From the NCBI RefSeq assembly GCF_003574445.1, contig NZ_KZ984552.1, positions 310,001-374,000 of the forward strand: 64,000 nt of DNA, read 5' to 3'. The translations under genes were made by a program, and so were the position numbers. Numbering within the stretch: the first letter of the stretch is position 1; every line of letters starts with the position of its first letter. The notes beneath the pieces were generated by a model. The model was not told the DNA's origin. It was given only the letters and a program-made list of their open reading frames with translations, and did no database searches. This stretch comes from Streptomyces sp. YIM 130001 (GTDB lineage: Bacteria; Actinomycetota; Actinomycetes; Streptomycetales; Streptomycetaceae). Shown one piece after another: positions 35,582 through 44,350 of the stretch.

Positions 35582-36571
35582 TTACGGCACCACCACGATC
35601 TTGCGGCCCACACCGGAGGCGAACCGTGCCAGGGCGTCCGGGTAGGAGTCGAGCGGCATCCGGTCGCTGATGAAGAGGTCCGGGTCGAGCACCCCGCCGG
35701 CGAAGAGCTCGGCGGCCCGCTCGTAGCTGTGCAGCACGGCCATCGAGCCGGTGATGGTGATCTCCTGGTTGTAGATCTTGTACGGCTCGATGGTGGCCGT
35801 CGTCGCGTAGTCGGCGACGCCGAACTGCAGGAAGGTGCCGGCCTTCGCGACCCGGCCGATCCCGTCCTGGATCGCCGCCGCGTTGCCGGTGGCGTCGATG
35901 ACCACGTCCCAGCCCTGCGGCCGGTCCAGCTCGTCCGCGCCGGAGGCGGAGCCGCTGACGCCCAACTGCTTCGCGGTGGCGAGCCGTTCGGGGTTCAGGT
36001 CGACCACGTCGATGCTCGCGGCGCCGGTCTTCTTGGCCAGCTCCAGCATCATCAGGCCCATCGTGCCCGAACCGTAGATCAGGACGTGCGAGCCGAGCCG
36101 GGAGTTCAGGACGTCGTAACCGCGCACCGCGCAGGACAGGGGCTCGATCAGCGCGGCGTCGGCGGTGCGGATGTGGTCGGGGAGCTTCACGCAGTTCGCC
36201 TCGGGGGCGACGGCGTACTGGGCGGCGCCGCCCGCGGTGCTGACGCCGATCGCCGCCCACCGCTCGCAGAGGTTGTTGTGCCCCTGGCGGCAGTACCGGC
36301 AGGCGTAGCAGTACAGGGAAGGGTCGACGGCGACCTGGTCGCCGACCGCGACCGAGGTGACCCCGCTGCCGAGGGCGACCACCTCACCGGCGAACTCGTG
36401 CCCCGGCACGATCGGCAGCGTGGGCGCGAACTCGCCCTGCAGGATGTGCAGATCGGTGCCGCACAGTCCGCACGCCGCGACCTCGACGACCACCTGCCCG
36501 GGCTCCGGGGTGGGGTCGGGAACCTCCGAGACGACGGCTTTGCCCACGGACTCGATGACGGCTGCTTTCAC
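35582..36571 (-). CDS. Zinc-dependent alcohol (polyol) dehydrogenase
   Basis: This 329-residue MDR-family enzyme has catalytic zinc ligands in CGLCGTDLH and GHEFAGEV, four-cysteine structural zinc loop DPSLYCYACRYCRQGHNNLC, and nucleotide motif YGSGTMGL followed by VVDLNPERL (Asp, so NAD+ preferred). It resembles sorbitol/threonine-type dehydrogenases. The GTG start overlaps the permease stop (GTGA). It is the last gene of a DeoR-controlled sugar/polyol ABC operon and probably oxidises the imported polyol to a ketose, though the exact substrate is not visible. Confidence 0.88.
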   Translation of the reverse strand: MKAAVIESVGKAVVSEVPDPTPEPGQVVVEVAACGLCGTDLHILQGEFAPTLPIVPGHEFAGEVVALGSGVTSVAVGDQVAVDPSLYCYACRYCRQGHNNLCERWAAIGVSTAGGAAQYAVAPEANCVKLPDHIRTADAALIEPLSCAVRGYDVLNSRLGSHVLIYGSGTMGLMMLELAKKTGAASIDVVDLNPERLATAKQLGVSGSASGADELDRPQGWDVVIDATGNAAAIQDGIGRVAKAGTFLQFGVADYATTATIEPYKIYNQEITITGSMAVLHSYERAAELFAGGVLDPDLFISDRMPLDSYPDALARFASGVGRKIVVVP

Positions 36572-37464
36572 TTCACGGCTCCAAGGGACAGGCCCTGGAC
36601 GAGTTTGTCCTGGGCGGCGAACCCCGCGGCGAGCACCGGCAGGGAGATCACGAGGGACGCGGCGCACACCTTCGCCAGGAACAGGCCCTGGCTGGTGATG
36701 AAGCCGGTCAGGAAGACGGGTGCGGTCTGGGCGACGACGCCGGTCAGCACCCGGGCGAACAACAGCTCGTTCCAGCTGAAGATGAAACAGATCAGAGCGG
36801 TGGCGGCGATACCGGGTGCCGCGATCGGCGCGACCACCCGGGCGAGCACCGTGGGCAGTCTGGCCCCGTCGATCTGCGCCGCCTCGATGACGGCCACCGG
36901 CACCTCGGCCAGGAACGACTGCATCATCCACACCGCGATCGGCAGGTTCATCGAGGTGTAGAGCACGACGAGGAGCCAGATGTTGTCGAGCATCCCGGTG
37001 TTCTTGGCGAACAGGTAAAGCGGCAGCAGTCCGGCGACGATCGGCAGCATCTTCGTGGACAGGAAGAAGAACAGGACGTCCGTCCACTTCTTCACCGGCC
37101 GGATCGAAAGCGCGTACGCCGCGGGCAGCGCGAGCACCAGGACGAACAGGGTCGAAGCCACGGACGCCACCGTGGAGTTGATCAGCGCGGGCCAGGGGCT
37201 GGCGCCGCCCGCGGCGCCGAAGAACTCGCGGTACCCGTCGAGGGTGAGCGAGGCCGCGACGGACGGCGGATTGGTCGCCGCGTCCTCCTCGGAGTGGAAC
37301 GACGTCAGCGTCATCCAGGCCAGCGGCAGGACGAAGACGATGCCGGCCAGCCAGGCGAGCAGCCCGAGTGCGGTGCTACGACGCCGTGCCGGGGGACGAC
37401 CCGGGGTGCGTCGCGCTCCGATGGTCGCCGGCGGCGCCGGGGTGGTGGGTGCGGTGGTACTCAT
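36568..37464 (-). CDS. Carbohydrate ABC transporter permease (MalG type)
   Basis: The protein has 298 residues and six transmembrane helices after a Pro-rich N terminus. The EAA loop that contacts the ATPase is EAAQIDGARLPTVLARVVAPIAAPGI. It ends LAAQDKLVQGLSLGAVK, typical of the CUT1 family. It overlaps the first permease by ATGA and the dehydrogenase by GTGA. No ATPase gene is present; in Streptomyces, CUT1 systems usually borrow the shared ATPase MsiK. Confidence 0.92.
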   Translation of the reverse strand: MSTTAPTTPAPPATIGARRTPGRPPARRRSTALGLLAWLAGIVFVLPLAWMTLTSFHSEEDAATNPPSVAASLTLDGYREFFGAAGGASPWPALINSTVASVASTLFVLVLALPAAYALSIRPVKKWTDVLFFFLSTKMLPIVAGLLPLYLFAKNTGMLDNIWLLVVLYTSMNLPIAVWMMQSFLAEVPVAVIEAAQIDGARLPTVLARVVAPIAAPGIAATALICFIFSWNELLFARVLTGVVAQTAPVFLTGFITSQGLFLAKVCAASLVISLPVLAAGFAAQDKLVQGLSLGAVK

Positions 37465-38405
37465 GCGCGGGACACCTCCTCGCGGAAGAGGGACGACACC
37501 ACGCGCAGGGCGAAGGTCGCGATGATCAGGGAGCCGATGACGACGAGCACGCCGGCCGCGGAGGCCAGACCGTTCTCGTGTGCCTGGTAGAAGCTCTGGT
37601 AGACGGTGTACGGCAGGTTGGCGGTGCCGAGTCCGCCCGAGGTGATGGTGAACACGGCGTCGAAGTTCTGAACGATGTAGATCGAGCCGAGCAACGCGCC
37701 GAGTTCGAGGTACCGCCGCAGATGCGGCAGCGTCATGTGGCGGAAGATCTGGACGTTCGACGCGCCGTCGATACGGGCGGCCTCCAGGAGTTCGGGGGAC
37801 CGGCTCTGCAGCCCGGCGAGCAGGATCAGCATCATGAACGGAGTCCACTGCCAGATCAGGGAGACCTCGATCGCGAGCAGCGGAGTGTTCGACACCCAGT
37901 CCGGCTGCGGACCGCCCACCCAGTTCAACAGGCCGTTCAGCAGGCCGTATTCGGGGTTGTAGAGCACGTGCTTCCACAGCAGGGCCGCAGCCACCGGGAC
38001 GAGCAGGAACGGCGCGATGAGCAGCGTGCGCACCGCCGCGCGTCCGCGGAACTTGCGGTCGAGCAGCAGAGCGAGGGCAAGCCCGAGCACCAGGCTGGCC
38101 AGCACCACGGTCGCCGTGAGCAGCACGGTGGTGAACACCGACTTGCGCAGGTCGGGGTCGGTGAGGACCTCCGCGTAATTGCCGAATCCGGCGAAGCTGC
38201 GGGCGTCCGGGTACAGCGCGTTCCAGTCGAAGAACGAGATCACCAGCGTTGCCACGAACGGCAGTTGGGTGACCACGATCATGAAGATCAGGGCGGGCAG
38301 GAGCGGGCCTCTGGTGGCCCAGGCGCGAAGCCGGCTCGGTGCTTTGGCTGCGCGTACGGCGGCATCGGTGTCGGTGCCGGACGGGGGAGCGGCGGTGGCG
38401 GTCAT
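37461..38405 (-). CDS. Carbohydrate ABC transporter permease (MalF type)
   Basis: The protein has 314 residues and six transmembrane helices. It carries a conserved first periplasmic loop, TLVISFFDWNALYPDARSFAGFGNYAEVLTDPDLRKSV, and EAA motif EAARIDGASNVQIFRHMTLPHLRRYL. It forms the heterodimeric channel with the downstream permease. Its ATG overlaps the binding-protein stop by 4 nt. Confidence 0.92.
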   Translation of the reverse strand: MTATAAPPSGTDTDAAVRAAKAPSRLRAWATRGPLLPALIFMIVVTQLPFVATLVISFFDWNALYPDARSFAGFGNYAEVLTDPDLRKSVFTTVLLTATVVLASLVLGLALALLLDRKFRGRAAVRTLLIAPFLLVPVAAALLWKHVLYNPEYGLLNGLLNWVGGPQPDWVSNTPLLAIEVSLIWQWTPFMMLILLAGLQSRSPELLEAARIDGASNVQIFRHMTLPHLRRYLELGALLGSIYIVQNFDAVFTITSGGLGTANLPYTVYQSFYQAHENGLASAAGVLVVIGSLIIATFALRVVSSLFREEVSRA

Positions 38406-39763
38406 CGGCCCTCGTACTCCTTCGAGATCTCCTCGGCGAGGCGCTGGGACTTCGACAGCGCGCTGTTCACGGACTGGCGGCCCGCGATGGCCGCGCTGAT
38501 CTCCTGCGAGACCTTGGTGCCCAGGTCGGTGAACTCGGGGATTCCGACGAACTGGATGCCGGGCGCGGGCCGCGGCTGCACGCCGGGATCACGCGGCCGG
38601 GCGTCCGCGATGGCGGCGCGGGTGACGTCCTGGAAGGCGGCGGCCTCCTTGCGGTACTCGGGGTTCTTGTACGTCGAAGCGCGTTTGCCCGCCGGGACGT
38701 TCGCCCAGCCGATCTCCTTGCCCACCAGTTCCTCGTACTCCTTGCTGGAGGCCCAGGAGATGAACTTCCAGGCCTTGTCCGGGTTCGGGGAGGCCTTCTG
38801 CAGGCCCCAGGCCCAGGTGTAGAGCCAGCCGGAGCTCTCGGTGCGGTTCACCGGCGCGGGTACGTAGCCGATCTTGCCCTTGACCGGGGAGTTGGCCGAT
38901 TCGAGGGAGCCGGCTGCGGCCGTGGCGTCGTACCACATGGCGGTCTTGCCCTGGGTGAGGTTGTTGAGGCACTCCGCGTAGCCGGACTGGGCGGCGCCGG
39001 ACTGGCCGTGCTTGCGGACCAGGGAGACGTAGAAGTCCACGGCCTTCTTGAACTCGGGGGAGTCGACCTTCGCCGTCCAGTCCTTCTCGAACCAGGTGCC
39101 GCCGAACGTGTTCACCACACTGGTCAGCGGCGCGGTCAGCTCGCCCCAACCGGGCAGCCCGCGCAGGCAGATGCCCTTCATGCGGTCCTCGGAGGCGTCC
39201 ACCTTCGCGGCGAGGTCGGCCACCTGCTGCCAGGTGGGCTTCTTCGGCATCTTCAGGCCGGCCTTGTCGAAGACGTCCTTGCGGTACATCAGGAACGACG
39301 ACTCGCCGTAGAAGGGCTCGCCGTAGAGCTTGCCGTCCTCGCCGGTCAGCGACTGGCGCATGGGCGGCAGGATGTCCTTCTGGTCGAAGCCGGCGTCCTT
39401 GGACACGTAGCCGTCGAGGTCGCGCAGCCAGCCGTTCTTGGCGTAGATCGGGATCTCGTAGTTGCTGAGGGTGGCGACGTCGTACTGGCCGGCCTGGTTG
39501 GCGAAGTCCTGGCTGATCTTGTCGCGGACGTCGTTCTCCGGCAGCACGGTGAAGTTCACCTTGATCCCGGTCTTCTTGGTGAAGTGCTTGGCGGTGAGCT
39601 TCTGCAGCTCCGCCATCTGCGGGTTGTTGACCATCAGTACGTCGATGGCGTCACCGCCCGAGCCGGTGCCGCCGGCGCCGGTCCAGCAGCCGGAGAGCAG
39701 CAGCGCGCCGGTGGCTGCTAGCGCGATCGGGGCGCGTGGTCGGAATCGGCCCTTGGTTCGCAT
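38402..39763 (-). CDS. Sugar/polyol-binding lipoprotein of an ABC importer
   Basis: The protein has 453 residues. Its lipoprotein signal MRTKGRFRPRAPIALAATGALLLSGC has lipobox LLSGC (Cys26). The mature part is a type I solute-binding protein (IDVLMVNNPQMAELQKLTAKHFTKKTGIKVNFTVLPENDVRDKISQDFANQAGQYDVATLSNYEIPIYAKNGWL) most like mannitol/sorbitol-binding SmoE/MtlE proteins from memory. Together with the polyol dehydrogenase this suggests a sugar alcohol ligand. It is located 105 nt after deoR. Confidence 0.9.
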   Translation of the reverse strand: MRTKGRFRPRAPIALAATGALLLSGCWTGAGGTGSGGDAIDVLMVNNPQMAELQKLTAKHFTKKTGIKVNFTVLPENDVRDKISQDFANQAGQYDVATLSNYEIPIYAKNGWLRDLDGYVSKDAGFDQKDILPPMRQSLTGEDGKLYGEPFYGESSFLMYRKDVFDKAGLKMPKKPTWQQVADLAAKVDASEDRMKGICLRGLPGWGELTAPLTSVVNTFGGTWFEKDWTAKVDSPEFKKAVDFYVSLVRKHGQSGAAQSGYAECLNNLTQGKTAMWYDATAAAGSLESANSPVKGKIGYVPAPVNRTESSGWLYTWAWGLQKASPNPDKAWKFISWASSKEYEELVGKEIGWANVPAGKRASTYKNPEYRKEAAAFQDVTRAAIADARPRDPGVQPRPAPGIQFVGIPEFTDLGTKVSQEISAAIAGRQSVNSALSKSQRLAEEISKEYEGR

Positions 39764-39868
39764 GAACGCTCCTGAACGGGGGTTGGGGGAGTCGGATCCG
39801 GGCGTGCGCAGGCCGGCCGGCGGCCGGTGCCGCCCGCGAGCGATGGGGGAGTACGGGAGATGGTCGGG

Positions 39869-40633
39869 TCAGACGCGGATGACCTGGGGGCCCTGAAGGG
39901 CGTAGCGATGTGCCTCGGCGGCGGGCAGCTGGGTGTCCGTGACGATGGCCTCGAAGTCGCCGACGCGGGCGAACCGGCAGAAGCTCACCGCGCCGAACTT
40001 GGTGTGCACCCCGGCGAACACGTGGCGCCGGGCGGCCCGCATGGCCTGCGACTTGACCTCGCTGACCGCCGGGTCGGGGGTGGTCAGGCCGTGGTCGCGG
40101 GAGATGCCGTTGGCCCCGATGAAGGCGAGGTCGATGACGAACCCGGCGAGCATCTTGGCCGTCCAGTGGTCCACGGTGGCGAGCGTTCCGGGACGCACCC
40201 GCCCGCCGAGCAGCAGCACCGTGAACTCGTTCTCCGCCCGGGACAGCGCGCCCGCGGTGGCGAGCGAGGCGGTGAGTACGGTCAACGGACGGTCGCGCGG
40301 CAGTGACTCGGCGATCAGCTGCGGCGTGAACCCCTCGTCGACGAAGACGGTTTCCGCGTCACCGGTGAGTTCGGCGGCGGCCGTCGCGATCCGGCGCTTC
40401 TCCGGGACGTGCACGGTGGTGCGGTAGGCGAGCGTCGTCTCGAAGCCGGCGCTCTCCACGGGGTGCGCGCCGCCGTGGGTGCGCCGGACCAGGCCGTGGT
40501 CCTCCAGTGCACGCAGATCGCGGCGGACCGTCTCCCTGGCGACGCCGAGTTCGTCTGCGAGGTCGTTGACGTCGACGCTGCCTGCGCGCCGTGCCGCCCG
40601 GACGATCTCCCGCTGTCGTTCCTCCGCGTTCAC
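39869..40633 (-). CDS. DeoR family transcriptional regulator
   Basis: The protein has 254 residues with a GTG start preceded by GAGGAG. The HTH VNAEERQREIVRAARRAGSVDVNDLADELGVARETVRRDLRALEDHGLVRRTHGGAHPV is followed by a ribose-isomerase-like sensor domain with the DEGFTPQLIAESL and IGANGIS signatures. It leads the operon regulator-binding protein-permease-permease-dehydrogenase and probably represses it until a phosphorylated sugar binds. Four TGCCCGTT copies upstream may be its sites. Confidence 0.92.
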   Translation of the reverse strand: MNAEERQREIVRAARRAGSVDVNDLADELGVARETVRRDLRALEDHGLVRRTHGGAHPVESAGFETTLAYRTTVHVPEKRRIATAAAELTGDAETVFVDEGFTPQLIAESLPRDRPLTVLTASLATAGALSRAENEFTVLLLGGRVRPGTLATVDHWTAKMLAGFVIDLAFIGANGISRDHGLTTPDPAVSEVKSQAMRAARRHVFAGVHTKFGAVSFCRFARVGDFEAIVTDTQLPAAEAHRYALQGPQVIRV

Positions 40634-41007
40634 CGCCTGCTCCTCTCCTCGTGTGGTCGGCGGGCACGTTCGGGGAGTCCCGCTTCCCGGATGTGCCCGT
40701 TCGGGCCTGTGAGGAGAGTTGTACAGCGCCTGAGGCCGGGTTGACAGGGCCCGCACGGAGTCGATCCTGACCGGATCTGCCCGTTTGCCCGCAGTGGCGC
40801 CCGCGACGAACAGGGAGGGGCGGCAGGCAGGGATATCGGCGTGCCCGAATACCCGGATGCGGCTGCCCGTTTGCTGCCCGTTGCCTGTTCCGGCAGGTCG
40901 GAGGCGGGGTGCGGAGAGGCTCGACGGGTCGGCGGCGGTGTGCGGCTCCCGGGCCCGGCGCGGGCGTGACGGATGTGTCGCGGGGTCCGGTACGAGGGCG
41001 TTGCGGG
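40634..41007. promoter_or_regulatory. 374-nt gap upstream of deoR with repeated TGCCCGTT
   Basis: No gene was found. TGCCCGTT occurs four times in the same orientation: 40694, 40778, 40863 and 40874; three extend to TGCCCGTTTG or TGCCCGTTCG. The spacing is irregular (84, 85, 11 nt). These are candidate DeoR operators for the polyol operon, or a by-product of base composition. Confidence 0.4.
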
Positions 41008-41832
41008 TCAGTACGGCCAGATGGGCGGGTTCGTGCAGAAGTGGCCGCCGAGGTGTTCGTGGTCCGGGTTCTTGTCGTCCAACTCGCCCTGATCCGCGAT
41101 GAGTTGAGCGGCGTACGGCTCCGAGTCGTCCGTCGGCTCGTATCCGAGCGCGCGCGCCGAGTCGAGGTCCCACCACAGGCGGGTGTTGGCGGACGAGCCG
41201 TGCACCACGGTGTGCCCGACGCCCTCGGCGGTCAGCGCCGCGTGGAAGAGCCGAGCGCCGTCCGCCGGGCTCATCCACACCGACAGCATCCGCACCGACG
41301 TCGGCTCGGGGAAGCAGGAGCCGATCCGTACGGACACCGTCTCCAGTCCGTGGCGGTCCCAGTACAGCTGGGCCAGGTCCTCGCCGAAGGACTTCGACAG
41401 GCCGTAGAACGTGTCGGGGCGGCGCGGGGTGTCGATCGGGATCAGTGCGGGCGCGGGCAGCGGAGACGCGCCGCGCGGGCGCGGGGTGAAGCCGACGGCG
41501 TGGTTCGAGGATGCGAACACGACGCGTTCGACGCCCTCTTCGCGGGCCGCCTCGTAGAGGTGGTACGTGCCCTCGATGTTCGACCGAAGAATCTTCTCGA
41601 ACGGGGCTTCCAGGGAGATGCCCGCCAGGTGGATGATCGCGTCGACGCCCCGTACGGCTTCCCTGATCGCGTCGCGGTCGCCGAGATCGGCGGTGATCGC
41701 GTCGGGCTCGCCCTCGACCGGCCGGGCGTCGAGGAGCCGCAGCTCGTAGCCGTACGCCGGCAGCAGGCCGCGCATCAGGGTGCCGAGGCCGCCCGCGGCG
41801 CCGGTGAGCAGAACGGTGCGGGGTGCGGGCAT
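41008..41832 (-). CDS. NAD-dependent epimerase/dehydratase family, uronate dehydrogenase-like
   Basis: The protein has 274 residues; GAGGAG lies 6 nt before the ATG. Rossmann motif LLTGAAGGLG, then HLAGIS, FASSNHAVGF and the catalytic tyrosine and lysine in FYGLSKSFGE are visible. SSNHAVGF and IGSCFPEP are strongly reminiscent of uronate dehydrogenases, which oxidise glucuronate or galacturonate to the aldarolactone. It is divergent from kdgD, an enzyme of the same oxidative pathway, which supports this. A longer N-terminal frame is not family-like. Confidence 0.82.
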   Translation of the reverse strand: MPAPRTVLLTGAAGGLGTLMRGLLPAYGYELRLLDARPVEGEPDAITADLGDRDAIREAVRGVDAIIHLAGISLEAPFEKILRSNIEGTYHLYEAAREEGVERVVFASSNHAVGFTPRPRGASPLPAPALIPIDTPRRPDTFYGLSKSFGEDLAQLYWDRHGLETVSVRIGSCFPEPTSVRMLSVWMSPADGARLFHAALTAEGVGHTVVHGSSANTRLWWDLDSARALGYEPTDDSEPYAAQLIADQGELDDKNPDHEHLGGHFCTNPPIWPY

Positions 41833-42188
41833 CGGGTTCTCCTCGGGGCGAGTCCGGTGACGGATGCGGTCGCGTGGCTCCGGCGGGTGACGCGGAGCCG
41901 GCGCGAGCGAGCCGCCGGCGGAGACATATTCAGGTACGTCATTCACATGCGTGGACAACGCTAGGGAGTCGCACATGACCCGGTCAAGAGGCCGGGGCGG
42001 GGTGCGCGAAGTGCTCGGAAATCGCTGATGAGTTGCGCGTACCGCGGCTTGACCGTCACCCGGGACGCGTCTTAGCGTGAGCGAGTTCAGAAATATGGAC
42101 GCGGATCAGAAACGTGCACGGAGCTTGTCCGGGACGCCCGACCCTTCCCCGGAACGCGCGCCGGTCCGCCGCTGCCCAGGGAGAGTCC
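41833..42188. promoter_or_regulatory. Divergent udh-like/kdgD control region with promoter and operator-like site
   Basis: On the plus strand TTGACC (42049-42054), an 18-nt spacer and TAGCGT (42073-42078) form the best promoter in the window. At the expected start lies GTTCAGAAATATGGAC (42085-42100), closely similar to two GTTCAG-containing elements between the IclR and semialdehyde dehydrogenase genes at 51 kb. No gene was found in the gap. Confidence 0.6.
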
Positions 42189-43154
42189 GTGACATCAGCC
42201 CCTCTCGCCGCCCGGCTCAGCATCCCCAGCGGGCCGCTGTTCTTCCCGGTCACCGCCTTCGGACCCGACGGCTCCGTGGACCTCGACACCTACCGCAGGC
42301 ACGTGCGCGAGGGCGTGGACGCGGGCGCGGCCGCGGTCTTCGCGTGCTGTGGCACCGGCGAGTTCCACGCGCTCACGCCCGAGGAGTTCAGGGACTGCGT
42401 GGCGGCGGCGGTCGAGGTGACCGAGGGGCGGGTGCCGGTGGTCGCCGGAGCCGGCTACGGCACCGCGCTCGCCCTGCACTTCGCGCGCCTCGCCCAGGAC
42501 GCCGGCGCCGACGGACTGCTCGCCATGCCGCCGTACCTCGTGTTCGCCGCGCAGGAGGGGCTGATCCGCCACTTCACCGCGCTCGCCGAGGCCACACCGC
42601 TCGACGTCGTCGTCTACCAGCGGGACAACGCCGTCCTCACCCCCGAGACCGTCGTGGAACTCGCCCGCCACCCGCGGATCATCGGCTTCAAGGACGGCCT
42701 CGGCGACCTCGATCTGATGCAGCGCACGGTAAGTGCCGTACGCGCGGCCGGACTTGAGGATGTGCTGTACTTCAACGGCCTGCCGACCGCCGAGCTCACC
42801 AGCCTCGCCTACCGCGGGATCGGCGTACTCCTGTACTCCTCCGCCGTGTTCGCCTTCGCCCCCGACATCGCCCTCGCCTTCCACCGCGCCCTCAACACGG
42901 GCGACGACGTGACCGCGAACCGCCTCCTCGACGGCTTCTACCGGCCGCTGGTCGAACTCCGCGCCCGCGGCAAGGGATACGCCGTGTCGCTGGTCAAGGC
43001 CGGTGTGCGAATGCGCGGCCTGGACGTCGGCCACGTACGGTCGCCCCTGCACGAGCCGCCGGACGAGCACATCGAGGAGCTGGCCCGCCTCGTCCGGCAG
43101 GGCCGGAAGCTGATCGCGGAAACGGCCACGGCCGCGACGGGGGCCTCCTGGTGA
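42189..43154 (+). CDS. kdgD: 5-dehydro-4-deoxyglucarate dehydratase
   Basis: The protein has 321 residues with a GTG start and AGGGAGA 4 nt upstream. This DapA-superfamily TIM barrel has CGTGEFHALTPEEF, VVYQRDNAVLTP (active-site tyrosine) and Schiff-base Lys168 in IIGFKDGLGDLDLM, as in KdgD. It converts 5-dehydro-4-deoxyglucarate to 2,5-dioxopentanoate, water and CO2 in aldarate catabolism. An N-terminal extension from 42114 is unlikely. The stop overlaps the next gene by GTGA. The product is the substrate of the dehydrogenase at 51 kb. Confidence 0.92.
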   Translation: MTSAPLAARLSIPSGPLFFPVTAFGPDGSVDLDTYRRHVREGVDAGAAAVFACCGTGEFHALTPEEFRDCVAAAVEVTEGRVPVVAGAGYGTALALHFARLAQDAGADGLLAMPPYLVFAAQEGLIRHFTALAEATPLDVVVYQRDNAVLTPETVVELARHPRIIGFKDGLGDLDLMQRTVSAVRAAGLEDVLYFNGLPTAELTSLAYRGIGVLLYSSAVFAFAPDIALAFHRALNTGDDVTANRLLDGFYRPLVELRARGKGYAVSLVKAGVRMRGLDVGHVRSPLHEPPDEHIEELARLVRQGRKLIAETATAATGASW

Positions 43155-44311
43155 GAGCCGCCGCCTTCGTCTACCCGTGGGACGTCAACGGCGACCCGGA
43201 CGCCGCGGACCGCATCGCCGGACTCGGCGTACGGCAGGTCACGCTCGCCGCCGCGTACCACTCCGTCCGCGCCCTCACTCCGCGCCACCCGGGCCACCGC
43301 ATCGTCACCGCCGAGCACGCCGCCGTCCTCTACCCGCCGGGACCCCGCTGGGCCGGCCGCATGCTCCGGCCGTACCCAGCGGGCGACTGGGCCCCCGGTG
43401 ACGCGTACGGCACGGCGACAGCCGCTCTCGAGGCGGCCGGACTCGAGGTGCACAGCTGGGTGGTGCTCGCCCACAACTCACGGCTCGGCGCCGAACACCC
43501 CGACACCTCGGTCACCAACGCCTACGGCGACCGCTACCCGTGGGCACCCTGTATCGCCCAGCCCGCCACCCGCGCGTACCTCACCGAGCTCGCCGCCGAG
43601 TCCGCGGTGCGGCCCGGCGCGCGCGGCACCGAGCTGGAGTCCTGCGGCTGGTACGGCCTCGCGCACCTGCACGCCCACGACAAGACCGCCGGCACCGACC
43701 CGGGGGACGCCGGCCGGTACCTGATGTCGCTGTGCTTCTGCGCGCACTGCCGTGCCGGTTACGCCGACACGGGCATCGAGGCGGACCGGCTCGCGATCGC
43801 CGTACGCCGTGGCCTGGAACCGCTGTGGCGTGGCGCGGACCCCGCCCGTGCGACGGTCGAGGCGCTGCTCGGGGACGCACAACTCGCCGATGCCGTACTG
43901 GACTTCCGCGCACGCGTCGCGCGTTCCCTGCAGGACGAGGTGGTCGCGGCGGTGCGGGCGGCGGCGCCCGCCGGATTCCAGGTACTGCTGCACGCGGATC
44001 CCGCCGTGCGGGCCTGCGGCGCCAACGTCGGCGTCGCGCCGGACCACGTCCTGTCGGTCGCCGACGGGGTGGTGGTGCCCTGTACGGGCGGAGCCGGTCT
44101 GCTCGCGCCCTTCGCGGAGCAGCGGGTGCCGGGCGCGGTGCTCGCGGCGAATCTGACGGTGGTCAGTGGGATGGGCGGGAGTCCCGGCACACTGCGCGCA
44201 GACGCGGAGGCAGCGGCGGGGCTCGGTGCGACGGAACTGCGGCTCTATCACGCCGGGCTCGCGTCCGATGCGGATCTGGAGCTTGTGCGGGAACAGCTCC
44301 CGTCGGCGTAG
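43151..44311 (+). CDS. Unknown protein coupled to kdgD
   Basis: The protein has 386 residues and begins VRAAAFVYPWDVNGDPDAADRIAGLGVRQVTLAAAYHSVRALTPRHPGHRIVTAEHAAVLY. The pattern suggests a TIM barrel (alternating ALEVHSWVVLAHNSRLG, VLLHADPAVRACG and ELRLYHAGLAS strands), with a CFCAHC motif at about residues 197-202 and an ESCGWYGL segment typical of retaining-hydrolase-like barrels. No signal peptide is present. It is translationally coupled to kdgD, so a role in uronate/aldarate use is likely, but I cannot name a reaction. Confidence 0.8.
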   Translation: MRAAAFVYPWDVNGDPDAADRIAGLGVRQVTLAAAYHSVRALTPRHPGHRIVTAEHAAVLYPPGPRWAGRMLRPYPAGDWAPGDAYGTATAALEAAGLEVHSWVVLAHNSRLGAEHPDTSVTNAYGDRYPWAPCIAQPATRAYLTELAAESAVRPGARGTELESCGWYGLAHLHAHDKTAGTDPGDAGRYLMSLCFCAHCRAGYADTGIEADRLAIAVRRGLEPLWRGADPARATVEALLGDAQLADAVLDFRARVARSLQDEVVAAVRAAAPAGFQVLLHADPAVRACGANVGVAPDHVLSVADGVVVPCTGGAGLLAPFAEQRVPGAVLAANLTVVSGMGGSPGTLRADAEAAAGLGATELRLYHAGLASDADLELVREQLPSA

Positions 44312-44350
44312 GACCGATGAGTTCCGTAGCCCGCGTGAGTCTCCACCGGT

